A stretch of 64,000 nt of DNA from NCBI RefSeq assembly GCF_043641665.1, contig NC_092190.1, positions 14,568,048 through 14,632,047 of the forward strand. Reading direction: 5' to 3'. This DNA comes from Enoplosus armatus (lineage: Eukaryota; Chordata; Actinopteri; Centrarchiformes; Enoplosidae). The position numbers and the translations under genes are program-made. The notes under the pieces were generated by a model that did not search any database, was not told the origin of the DNA, and saw only the letters and a program-made list of their open reading frames with translations. This document shows positions 23,178 to 34,500 of this stretch, piece after piece. The first letter of the stretch is position 1. Each line of letters starts with the position of its first letter.

Positions 23178-24549
23178 TCACTTCCTTTGATTTTTCTTTG
23201 ATTTGCTGGTTGGTACATCGATCAAAGCTTGTGCTGTTGGCAAAGAAAGATAGTAAATTACAAACTACTGTATTTCAAATTCAAGTTTGCCAGTGTGTAG
23301 ACACCCCCCATACCCCCCTTACCAGCCATATTACGAGTCTTGGCCTCTGCCAGACACTGTTTCACCTCCAGAATTTCAGCAGCGAGGCTTCTTGCCTTGT
23401 TCGTGACGCGCTCACTCCTTTCCTGCAAATCGTTCCTTTGATTTCTGAAAGATAATAAACATACAGTGAAGTTTGGTTTATGCAAGGTTATTCTCTCTCT
23501 CTATGTACGTAGCACAGCACATTACCTGTCCGCAGAGGCTTGACCATTCAGTTGTTCAGAAAGGTGCCTTTCTTGTTGCAGCAGATGACCCAGTTGCTGC
23601 AACACATCAACAACTCCACTTTTCTCCATCATCAAATCCACTTTCCGCTCAGTTTCTTTGGTACTGCAAGTGAGAACAGGACTCATAGACAAATCTGAAC
23701 TGAGCAAAGTCAACACTGTATGATATGATTGTATATAATGTATTGTTTGGTCAACAATTAACTTGGAACTCATCCTGACTTTTGATTTGTTGAGACTGAA
23801 CATTTCGGCCTAGGCAGAGTTACTGATACTTAGGAGTATGTATACAGAATAAATAAGTTGAAATAATTATAACAGCAGAGAGAAAAAAGAAAACAAAATC
23901 TAATCCACTTTGGCTTGCAATTACAGCTTTAAAATTGACATAGCACCTGAAAGTAAGCACCGCAGTCATTAGTAAAATGTATAATGTTAAACCTTAATTC
24001 ACACACGAGTGACAAGAAGCACCTATGGATAATCACTAAGTGACGTCACAGATGGAGACGAAACCCCCTAACCCTATTTTAAACCTGGGAGGCCAAATTC
24101 AACTCGACTAAACTTCACCGAAACAAACGCTAAGTACTTTGACCTTAATGACGGTACCATTGAATTGTCTCTTCCTCTGCACGCAGTCTTTTCTGCTGGA
24201 CCTCCTTCAGTTTACGTGTGTTTGCTTGGATGGCATGCTGCAGCTCTTTGATTTGCTCCTGCAATTCAACGAGACGCGGATTACACGTTAAAATCCTACC
24301 GTAACTTAGTTTTCAAACTAACACTCGCTCTATTGTTGGCGAGCAGACATAGCAGTTTATTTACGTTCATGTTTTTCGTTGATAATTTGTAACTTTAGTG
24401 TTTACGTACTTCTAGTTAGCTGTAGCCACCGACATCAAACTTTGTAAACTTAGCCAACTAGCTTAGGTAACAGCTAGCGCTACACGTTAACGTCAACCTA
24501 CCGTAGAATGTCCGTGTTGTACAAAGGTATGGCCTTTAAATGCGGTCAT
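23178..24549 (-). CDS. Small coiled-coil protein of unknown identity, 5 exons
   Basis: Minus-strand exons 24549-24502, 24258-24158, 23663-23526, 23444-23323 and 23233-23178 join in phase to 154 aa ending at TGA. After a short non-helical start (MTAFKGHTFVQHG) the product is Glu/Lys/Gln-rich with heptad-like leucines through residues about 17-135 (QIKELQHAI, VLQQLGHLLQQ, LAAEILEVKQCLAEA), then a Lys-rich tail (SKSKKNQRK). There is no signal peptide or membrane segment. This suggests a scaffold or complex subunit, but I do not recognise the family. Exons 2-4 have good acceptors; the donor of exon 2 (GTACCG) is weak. The start fits a CpG-containing promoter with an ETS site upstream. Confidence 0.72.
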
Positions 24550-24650
24550 GGTATCTCGTTTTACTTAAATTATCTCAGAGGAGTTTATGATCTGGCGTAT
24601 TGGTAGTAGAAGTCGTGTACGAGTGATGTTTGTGTCGCGTTATAAGCACT

Positions 24651-24660
24651 ACTTCCGGTC
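24651..24660 (-). promoter_or_regulatory. ETS/GABP-type site upstream of the coiled-coil gene
   Basis: The minus strand reads GACCGGAAGT, a good ETS-family consensus, about 100 bases upstream of the coiled-coil ATG and just outside the tRNA gene. Such sites are common in TATA-less housekeeping promoters. Confidence 0.45.
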
Positions 24661-24671
24661 ACCATGTCAGA

Positions 24672-24744
24672 GCCCGGATAGCTCAGTCGGTAGAGCATCA
24701 GACTTTTAATCTGAGGGTCCAGGGTTCAAGTCCCTGTTCGGGCG
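24672..24744 (+). tRNA. tRNA-Lys (anticodon TTT)
   Basis: A 73-base cloverleaf without intron. Acceptor arm GCCCGGA pairs with TTCGGGC (one G-U), with discriminator G. The A box (TAGCTCAGTCGG) and B box (GGTTCAAGTCC) are intact. The anticodon loop CTTTTAA presents TTT, so it reads AAA/AAG lysine codons. A T6 run starting near 24751 is a Pol III terminator. It lies about 120 bases from the start codon of the divergent coiled-coil gene. Confidence 0.98.
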
Positions 24745-25157
24745 TTAATATTTTTTCGTCTTTTAACAACATATTGAGAATGAGAATATGTTGTATGTGA
24801 GAATACACATGGGTTTGCCAGAATTACATTAGCAGCGCAACATAGCATATCAACTGTTGGTGAGCTTAGCTTCAGTAGAAAGAAAACAGCACTCCTGGTG
24901 AGACATAAGACATTTAAAGCCTAAAATTGCCTCAAACCTGTGCCAAACATTAAAGCATTTAATTTAAAGCTTGTCACTGCAGTGGGGCTGTTATTACACA
25001 CAGTGTAGACCTCACATTATTCTAATGTTGGAGTTGTTGTTTATGAAAGAATCAAACTAATTTGGGCATTAAACTCACTCACAAACAAATAATAGTAACC
25101 CTGTAATTTACCTGAGATAATCATGGGTGTTATCCCAGAACAGTGATTGGGAACACC

Positions 25158-25164
25158 TATAAAG
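25158..25164 (+). promoter_or_regulatory. TATA box of first astacin gene
   Basis: TATAAAG lies 61 bases upstream of the ATG at 25225, a suitable distance for a short leader. Confidence 0.6.
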
Positions 25165-25224
25165 CTAGGTGTTTGTGCAGGTAAAATGGCAACACTGAAG
25201 ACATACTGTATCTGACTGGCAAAG

Positions 25225-27127
25225 ATGGAGCGAATTATCCTCTTGTGTGTGGTTTCCACCTGTCTCTCGTCTGTACATGCACAGGTAAATATGCATGGGA
25301 TTGGAGTGGGACTGCGACTTTAAAGAAAGATTTTTAAAGTTCAACAGAATTGCAAACAATTTTGTCTGTCTTTTTTGCAGAAGTTTTTGTTCAGCCCAAA
25401 ATGGGGCCCCATTGGCTATAAAGGTAAATACAATTTGGATTTGATCTAAATGTTAATACAAGTGTGACAGCTGTAAAAACGCTCACGCTAACTAAAACTC
25501 TTCTTTTTAAGAGCGTGAAGAGCATGGTGACGGGACAGCAATGGATGAAATCATTAAAACTAATGAATTCCAAGGTAAGTTGCACACAATTTACTTGAGT
25601 TGTTTTGCAATTTATACAACATACTGTAACAAATTAGCTCCTGTTGCCCCATGTAGACTTATTTATTTTTCCCTCATTTCTGTCTCAGCTTCCCGAATCA
25701 TAGACGGCACTACCAGTCTCAGGGAGGGAGACATTGCTGTGTCCTCTGGAAGGCGCTCCAAAGTCTGCTTCGCTCGTAGCTGCCTCTGGTCTAAGTCAGT
25801 GGATGGACACGTCTACATTGCATATAGGCTCTCACCTGAATACTGTATGTTATTAGTTATTGTTATTTAGTTTTCTAAGTGTAAATAAATGCAATAAATT
25901 ACAGTTTGATACTTTAGATTCACCAACTTTGTATTTGAGGATTTATAAATTGTCTGTTCCCTGTCCACAGCTGAAATGGAGACAAAGATGATAAAGAAAG
26001 GGATGGAAAGCGTAGAGAAAGGTACCTGCGTGCGGTTTGTTCCTCGGACTCACCAGCGAGACTACATCGACATCCAGTCAAAGTCTGGGTGAGAGCCTTT
26101 GCTTGGAAAGTTTGTTCCCATAACGTGTTTTAAAAATGTTACTCTTTCTAAAAAATGTTTTTCTGTGTAGAAATATGAGTATAATTTAAATGGATAAAAC
26201 TTCAATTGCTTCCTCCTCCTTCCTCCTCTATAGTACAGCACTAAACTCACGCCTTGAAGTTGTTCTAATGATATGTCCTGTGTCTGGGTGTGTGTGTGTG
26301 TTAATCCAGGTGTTGGTCCTACCTTGGTGCACGTGGTGGAAGACAGACCGTGTCTCTCCAGAGCCCTGACTGCCTCCGGACTGGAGTGATTTCCCATGAA
26401 TTCATGCATTCCCTGGGCTTTGTGCACGAGCAGTCCCGCTTTGACCGGGACAAATATGTCACCATCATGTGGCCAAACATTTGGAGGGGTAAATTCAAAG
26501 GGGCGGGAAGGGGGGTGGCATTGGTTAATGAGATCTCCACAAATGGTACATTAAAGAATTTATAATGAACTATATTTCTATAATAAAGATAGAAAATGCA
26601 TAACATTGTAAATTAAAACAACAAAAATAAAATGAATGCTGACAAATATTAAGTATAAAATATATTTTCTAATTTCCAACAGATCGGTTGAGGAACTTTG
26701 AGAAATTCAAGACTGACAACTTGGACCTGCCATATGACTATGGCTCAATCATGCACTTTGGGATGTAAGTAACAATTTGATCACTCAATACATTACAGTG
26801 TGGTTGATGTATTATAATGTAACATGTAATATGTATATGTTTAGGTATGCCTACTCTCAGGATGGGGAGCCAACCATCATTCCTAAGACCGGCAACAGCA
26901 AGGACATAAAGCTGGGCCAGGCATCGACTCTCAGCCACATTGACAAGCTGAAAATCAACAAGCTTTATAAGTGTGGTGGGTGCCAAACATTCTTAACTAA
27001 CATGCAGTAATTATTTCAGAGCAAGTAACCGTATCGCAAAATGGTCAAATAATACTAGACATGTCAGTTGTTGTCAAATGTCTGATTCACTTCTGTCTCT
27101 CTCGCAGGTGGCAAGGATGACTACTAA
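25225..27127 (+). CDS. Astacin-family metalloprotease A (six-cysteine teleost type), 9 exons
   Basis: Exons 25225-25284, 25381-25423, 25512-25574, 25689-25844, 25971-26088, 26310-26488, 26683-26764, 26845-26975 and 27108-27127 give 283 aa. Signal peptide about 1-19; propeptide with a REGD aspartate-switch word; astacin domain from about residue 75. The extra N-terminal Cys pair (VCFARSCLW) is that of teleost C6AST / hatching-enzyme relatives. The zinc motif is complete: H176-E177-FM-H180-SLGFV-H186-E. The Met-turn reads S-I-M-H-F, with Phe where astacins normally have the zinc-coordinating Tyr, and the residue after the glycine is Met rather than the usual Arg. It should be secreted; substrate unknown. 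It is a tandem paralogue of the next gene. The Tyr loss may lower or alter activity. Confidence 0.9.
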
Positions 27128-27200
27128 ATAAACTGAATTGAGGTGAAACTGGACTGAAAGCTAATATAATAAACTGATGTTAAATCATGGAAACTATTTC

Positions 27201-27206
27201 AATAAA
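27201..27206 (+). terminator. Poly(A) signal of astacin A
   Basis: AATAAA 74 bases after the stop codon. Confidence 0.7.
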
Positions 27207-27219
27207 GAAGCTTTCTATC

Positions 27220-28155
27220 AGCATTTCTTCTGTGTGCATGCAATTGTGTTTGTTTTAATAAGACATGATGTTGATAAGGTTGAGAATGTAGTAAAGAGAA
27301 AAAGGAGTAGGAACACTAGATAGTGTCCTTATCCACCCAATATATACAGCACAAGTAATTTCATGAATCAGTAAGAGATGACTTGAATGTGAAGAAAATG
27401 CAATCCTACTTACATGCATGCGTGTATACATAATACTGCAGTGAAATAAAGATTTTGAAGAATTAAGTCATGGGTGACATGATCACATTAAACAGACATA
27501 AAGGAGAAATAGTTGTGAGTATGTTTTAATCAGAGGAAGACTGAAGAAAACGCTTCCCTCGATTAAAAAAGAGCCAGTTTGTGGTATGACGAGACCATGT
27601 TTAAAACCATGCACCCGTAATTCAGATACAGACATTTAATAGCACTAATGTTCTTGCAGTAACCATGGAGGCAAGATTTCATAAACTGCTAATACGTGGG
27701 ATTCTTTCCTCAGCCATTGCCTTTCAAATTGCCCCCTTGATAAAGATAGAAAGAATATTTGGAGAAGGATAAGGTTTTGTTTTTATATATTTACCCATGT
27801 GACAAAATGATTGTTGTCAGGACAGTTATCAACTGATACTTCATCACAAAATCACTGGTTGCCAGTACAGTCAGACACAAATTGCTGGTCTGTTGGACTG
27901 GGTGGACAGTTATTCTCCTGATAGCAACTGCTGAGTTGTAGCACCTCCAGCAGCAAAACACCTTTAAGTGTCTCATTTATGAAAGTGCTGAATCTAACAT
28001 GCGCTAAGTACGGGGCACAGGTGAAGGTCAGCATCAGGTCCACCTGTTACGGATCAGCAATGGACTTGAGTAAATTGCATACACTGGATGATGAGGGGTC
28101 TTAATCATGCTTCATCATAGAACATGTGCCCAATCAGTACAGAGCACTGGAGGAG
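27220..28155. other. Spacer between the two astacin genes
   Basis: About 0.9 kb with no supported gene. Open frames on the minus strand near 27790-28040 lack splice context or a known domain. I see no remnant of a third astacin copy. Confidence 0.6.
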
Positions 28156-28162
28156 AAGTGGG

Positions 28163-28169
28163 TATATAG
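28163..28169 (+). promoter_or_regulatory. TATA box of second astacin gene
   Basis: TATATAG lies 65 bases upstream of the ATG at 28234, at nearly the same distance as in astacin A. Confidence 0.6.
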
Positions 28170-28233
28170 GAGTTCATTTAGCTCTTGCAAGACTGCGGAC
28201 TGAAACTGGTATACCAGTCTGAAAAACACAGCA

Positions 28234-29885
28234 ATGCATTCTACCATGATCCTTCTGGGTATCTTGTTTGGCCTGCTGACCCAGGCGTACACTCTACCTG
28301 TTAAGGTCAGTACCAAGAGAAAATATTTTAGAGCAAATGTCCCTTTTGGTCTTGTCATGCTTTGCAAAATGTATTATAATGCACCTTTTGTATTAAAGAA
28401 TTCTACGGGAGTACATGAGGGAAAAGTGAGGTTGAAAAGAAAATATTCAGGTGGGCTCATGGAAAAGGTTTCTTTTACATGCACTTCATCATGCATGCAG
28501 ACAACACTTTGATGATTAAAATTCAGATTATGGAAAATAGAGGAAGACTATTAAATCTGTCTTTGTTTTTGTGTTCAGATGAAATTACAGAGCGTGATGA
28601 AATGAATGCAATGGACCAAATCCTGGAAGTCAATCGCAGTAAGTAAGCTGTAAATTATATAAAATTGTACTGATTTAAGTTAAATTCAGTATAGTAGTTT
28701 AGTATATTTTTTCTCATCAGGGTTGCGAGCCCCCCGAGGACTGTCATTCAGAGAGGGAGATATTGCCACCTCATATGTACGGAGCGCCATAACGTGCCCT
28801 GGCAATGCCTGTCTGTGGCCTAAATCAGTTGACGGATTTGTTTATGTCCCCTTCATGCTCTCTCCGCTTTATGGTATGAATCCACAAATTTAAAGAGGTG
28901 TTGCAAAGGCATTGGTAGTTCAAATCTTTCTGTGTAATTTGAATTTAAATTTTTTTCATGGTAGACGACATGGAGAGAATCACCATAGAAACTGGGATGC
29001 AAGACATTTCCTCTGGAACGTGTATCAAATTTGTTCCACGCACTCATGAAAGCAGTTTCCTTGATATTCAGCCTAGATATGGGTGAGTATGAGCTTTTAC
29101 ATGCAAAACCTGTCTTGAAATTCATAGTGATATGATTCTTGAGATTTACATTGGGATGATAACACGTCATTTCTGTTCTGTACCCCAAGCTGCTGGTCGT
29201 TTCTGGGGCAGACAGGAGGAAGCCAGACCCTGTCACTGCAGACTCCTGGGTGCATGTGGTCGGGAGTCGCTGCCCACGAGTTCATGCACGCCCTCGGCTT
29301 TGTACACGAGCAGTCTCGCTCGGACCGAGACCACTATGTCTCAATTGTATGGAAAAACATCATGCCAGGTTAGGATCACCTCCCAACATTATGTTACTGC
29401 ATTCAGAAAGCCTTTTCTTCACCTACTTAATTCTTTTCTCACCAAATAAGTTTCATTACCTTTATCTTTTATGTTTTGACAGACCAAATTCATAACTTCA
29501 GGAAACAGGTGACGAACAATCTCAATAGTCCATATGACTACAACTCTGTCATGCACTATGGAAGGTGAGCCGCTCTTTGAGGAAACATAATTGTAGGTTT
29601 TGAATGTTTTGCCAGGGCATCACCATACCATATACTTTATTTATCTTTCATCCAGATATGCCTTCTCTGAAGATGGTGGACCAACAATAATCCCCAGACC
29701 AGATCCTTACATTCCCATTGGGCAGCGAGACGGACCAAGTGCTCTAGATCTTCACAAAATAAATGTCCTGTATAACTGTGGTAGGTGAACTTAAACATAT
29801 ACTGACTGAAAAAAAAAAATCTTTCTTACATTCAAAATGATTAAGTCAATGCTCTCTCTGCTCCCTAACAGGCGTCAACGAGTAA
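28234..29885 (+). CDS. Astacin-family metalloprotease B (six-cysteine teleost type), 9 exons
   Basis: Exons 28234-28305, 28399-28450, 28579-28638, 28721-28873, 28965-29082, 29190-29368, 29483-29564, 29656-29780 and 29872-29885 give 284 aa. Exon 2 is the least certain (weak acceptor) but is needed to keep phase. A signal peptide (about 1-20) and a propeptide with FREGD precede the mature domain, which probably starts near SAITC in the R-SAITCPGNACLW segment. The zinc site is H181-E182-FM-H185-ALGFV-H191-E, and the Met-turn is canonical (S-V-M-H-Y-G-R-Y). Exons 5, 6 and 7 have exactly the lengths of those in astacin A (118, 179, 82), showing tandem duplication. Likely a secreted protease of the hatching-enzyme/nephrosin-like group; the exact subfamily needs a tree. 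Confidence 0.9.
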
Positions 29886-29889
29886 CTGG

Positions 29890-31380
29890 ATCCAGAGTGT
29901 TACATTCTGTAATTCTGTCATGTTCTGTTCAAATCTGCTCTCAGGTCATGTCAGATGTGGAAAATGGGTCATTATGACTTCTGGCCTTGAGTAGATTATA
30001 TGGGCAACATTACCTAATAGCAATTTCATTTTTCTATATTAATATTTTGAATTATCATCACAAATTCTAGTCTGTAGTTTTAGATTGTGTTCAGACAGTT
30101 CTTAGAGTACATTCTACTAATCTGCAATAAAGATGTCATAAGGTGAAATAAAATGGCAAGTAAGAATTGAAAGCTGCATTTCTTATAACTAAATTCAGCC
30201 CTGTGATATGTTTTTTTGTGCCTGCTGCTGCCAGTTAGATCACTGCATCCAATCTCTGAATCAGTTTGTTCCAATTCCTGCCTCCTTCTCAGCTTCTGCT
30301 CACTTTGAATAAAGTAAAATGCAACAGTAAGATTAATGTGTCTGGTTTACACATCTTTTGTCACATCTGTTTCTTGCAGAGGCCTTGCATTGTGGTGCAT
30401 GGGTTTTCTGGTATTGCTTTCAGGTGGAACATATACAGTACTGATGAATTTCAGGCTGACGAGATCCTTTTCTGCTCAAAAACAACAAATAATTCAATCA
30501 TGTTTGACCTTACCCTTCCACTGCACTAAACCCTGTAAGTTTCAGTTTTAAAACTGACAAATCAAACAAAAACAAAGTTTGTTTGCACCGCTGGTCTTTG
30601 TTGTGCTTTCCTGTACCCCTCCAGGGAGCAGCACTTATGAGTGCTCTTATACTGGAATAAACAGCCACATCTTACCTACTCCTTATCCACAGGATTCCAG
30701 GTATCATTTTCTGCTCTTTGCTGCCAAAATAAAGCTGCAATGAAAGAGGAAAAAGAATAAAGGCAAATAAACATTAAATAGGTGAGGAATAGATAGCAGG
30801 AACAGACTGTTAGCGCTGTGGTATGGTGTTAATGGCATGCATCCCTAGTGGTGATGATGTGTGAAAAATATTTATCTTCCAAAACTGGTCTTATTATAAA
30901 TCATCAAATGGTAACAGATAGAATATAAGAAATAATTATTTGTTATTATTATGATCATTATTTTTAATAATTTTATATAAATAAAAAAAACCTTCAATAC
31001 ATTCCTTAAGTAGAACACAAGCTAAATGCACTGACTTCTTATATGTTTTCATTTAGAGGACAATTTCGTTGTTTTGGTCATTTGGTCAGTTGCTTGATTG
31101 TTAATCCCTCAAAGTAAAACATTAAGTGAACTTGATTAATGTCCTGGTTGGAAATATGACTCTTAAACCCTGAAACTTAAACATTTCATCAACTTTTGAA
31201 AAAGTCTTATTTCCATTGGAGCTATGTTATGTTGCACCATCTTTCATTCACTTTGACAGTCCCTTGAATGGCAAACTATAACTAAGTGCTTAGTTTGTCG
31301 TGCTTTGAACAAACTTCATAACTATAAGAGTACATTAGGGAAGAATGTAATTGCTTATTATGGTCATGTGCCCCCCCAGA
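29890..31380. other. Astacin B 3' UTR and spacer before tra2b
   Basis: An AATAAA at 30126-30131 is the likely poly(A) signal of astacin B. The rest is AT-rich with no supported gene. Open frames at 30266-30551 overlap in two frames and show no domain. A more CpG-containing segment from about 31380 to 31588 is the probable tra2b promoter and leader. Confidence 0.55.
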
Positions 31381-31588
31381 ATGGCATCTATCACAGCAGC
31401 CATATCCAACGAAAGCCTGAAGGACGGGAGAGCTAACGTGTGACGTTAACGTTACAAGTTGCTGCTGCAGCGCACACAATACTCTAGTTAGCACACACAT
31501 AAACTGTAGATTGTAGCTAAGCTACCTGGTTAGCACCGGGGCATCAACATCTGTAATTTTAACAGCTATATCCGCTGTGTCTCTTAAA

Positions 31589-34500
31589 ATGAGCGATAAC
31601 GACAAAGGTTATGGCGAGCGGGTACGTATGAGCTTTTTGAAGGCTTTGATTGTAACATTAACGTTTTTATGGAACTAACGTACAAATTAATTGGTTATAC
31701 GGAACTCAAATGGTAGCATAGTCATATTGTGTTGGCTAATACTGGTTAGCTAACATTAGCTAGCTAGCGCAACTCTCCTGTTAAAATCTGTTTCTCAGTT
31801 ATTTTATAAAACATAAGCATGTCGTTTTAATTTTGATTTTGTAATATCAGGTGACTAAAGTGAGCCACAGGCAATGCCACGTCACAGTAAACAATAAGCA
31901 CCTGCTAATTTTCCTTAGCTAGCTGGCTAACCTTAGCTTATCAACAATAGCTAGGCCACAGGCCCTGTCTGTCAGTATGGGAATTGCTGTGCAAAGGCTG
32001 CGATGTTGATGCCAACTTTAGCCAACCAACCCAGTTATTAACCAAACCTGTGGATAATCACAAAGAGGGTTTGGATGTTTATCATTAACATTAATTATTT
32101 ATCAGCATAATGTTATCTGTGTTGGCAAATAGCGTTATTAAAGCTTCAACATCTTGAATATAGCTAACGTTAACTGTTAATTCAATAGACCGACATTAAT
32201 TGAACGAATTAAATAAAATAATAGTAATTGTAATATGGCAGTAATTTGCATTTGGAGACAGTAGATAAGATCTCGATTGAGTGATGTGAGTAAACGTTTG
32301 CTAACGTTAATCTTATAATGTCATTATGGTTTCTCAAATGTTGGGCGCGGCAACTTGTGTCAATCAAGCGACATAATGTGTTAAACATTTTAACCATTTG
32401 AAACGAAAACGAACGACCTCAAGATTTCTTCTTATTCGTGTGCATTTACTCGCACATTTAACCCCTACAATGCCAATGCAAAACTGGCATATCGTTGCAT
32501 CTTGGCTAGTAATATTAGTGAAAAACCTCTCTAGAGTAATAGCTATACCCCATATACTGTTCTTTGCAAGTTGCATCCGGCATGCACAGCACTATGAAGG
32601 CCACACTTCAATGACTTCTTACTTCCTTGACGTTTTTTAGTGCAAGTAAATGAACAGTACAAGGCCACGAGTATATGTTTGTGTGTGCCACTGTGTTTAA
32701 ACAGTTTCTCTTTCAAGAAAATGTCTATTTCTTTAATCTTGGTATATCTAACGCTTTGTGCTGAAGATTGGCTCCCATGGTGTCATGTCTGTCAAGTCAA
32801 TACAAATGAGTGGAAGCAGAATCTTGAGGTCGTTTGGGCTACTATAAGCCAAAATTTATTAAAAAAAAAAAAAGAAAAAAAAGAAATGAAGGCACTGTTG
32901 GTGGGGTGTAATCTTGAGTAGGTTTTATTCACATTCAGTGGTTTGATATACACTTTCATGCCTAAGAGGCCACTTGACAGAAATTATGTCAACAGGATCC
33001 ATTTAAGAAGAATCATAGCTCATATTGTTCTTTACCATCTTGTGAATGTGTACATGTATTGGACGATATTGTTTGTTCTGTTTTCCTGATGCAGACAGAC
33101 TCAGATGTCCGACACCACAGTGTCTAGATACAACCAGAATGGAAAAATTAGATGAACGTGTGTTCACATGCTTACCTTTCAGTTTTGGCAGCAGTTTTCA
33201 AGATTATCACACCTTCCTTTGTTAATGTTCTCATCTAAGATGCTTCATACGCTTCTAACTCAAAGTTGCCGATAGGACAGTGAACAGTGAATTTAGAACC
33301 ACTGAATGTGAAATATTTATAGAACTAACATTAAAGATTTGTATTATGTGGTCTTAAACATTCCCATGCATGTCATAAGATCGTAATAACACATTAAAAG
33401 TTGAATGAGGGTGCAGTTTTAATTGTAGTCATATATTCTTCATCCTTTTCTTTTTCATAAAGGTTAAGATTGGACGAAGAAAATGCGGAAGAAGTCTCAT
33501 GTCCACTTTATTTTCAATAATATGAAGCTCAGATGTGTGAAGCTGAATTGTTGAATGCATGCTAAATCATGAGGAGGGAAGAAGTGTGGGCAGTGTGTGA
33601 GATGGGGGAAGTAAGAAGAAGTAAGACAATTGAAGAAAGAAGAATAATGTGAAGTAATGAAGTTACAGAAATGAAGTTAAGGAAGTAATCTGGATATGGT
33701 CACTGTGCTAAGTAATCTTCTGCTCTGTTTGTCAAATGCGTGCATGTTTTTGTTATTGAATACACATATTAGTTTAAATCATTGCAATTTTTACACAACT
33801 GACACATTTCTGTTTTTTCATTATGTTGACAATTTAATTATATTGATTAATGTAATCATATTGATGTCATTTGATTCATGGATACAAAAATAGCATTAAC
33901 CTGCATTCCTAATCCACAATCCTAAATTCTGTTCTTTTCTGTATTTTTCACAGGATAGTCTTAATTCTTTACTACATAGCATTATTTGGGCAAAATTTCT
34001 CAGTTTGTCCTCTCATTGGTGCTGATAAGAGGTGTGTTGGTGTGTGTGTGGTTCGTTCAGGAGTCTCGCTCTGCATCCAGGAGCGTGAGTCCACGGGGCT
34101 CAGGGAAGTCAGCAAGCCGCTCCCCGGCTCGCTCACCTGCTCGTTCAAAAGAAGGCTCCCGCCACTCCCACTCTAAATCTCGGTCTCGGTCCAGGTCGAA
34201 ATCTGGGTGAGTGACAATTGTTTTGGAGTTACAGTGGCGTAAAACTCTTTCCTTGTGGACAGACTGGATATATAAATGCTTGTCTGTCTTTTGAATCAGT
34301 GGTAGAGAAATTGGATGTGAACAACCATAGAGCCAATATGGATGTTGAACTGTTTCTGTCCATACAGCTCCCATTCCCACCGTGGCTCACGTAGACACTA
34401 TAGCCGATCTCGCTCCCGCTCAAGGTCCTATCGCCGCCGATCTCACAGCAGGTCCTACAGTGGAGAGCGCCGGCGCAGGAGCCATAGCCGCTCACCCATG

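Noticed and set aside
30266..30551. Overlapping plus-strand frames after astacin B, considered as a third gene
   Set aside because: Neither frame resembles an astacin or any family I know; splice-like words there do not give a phased model.
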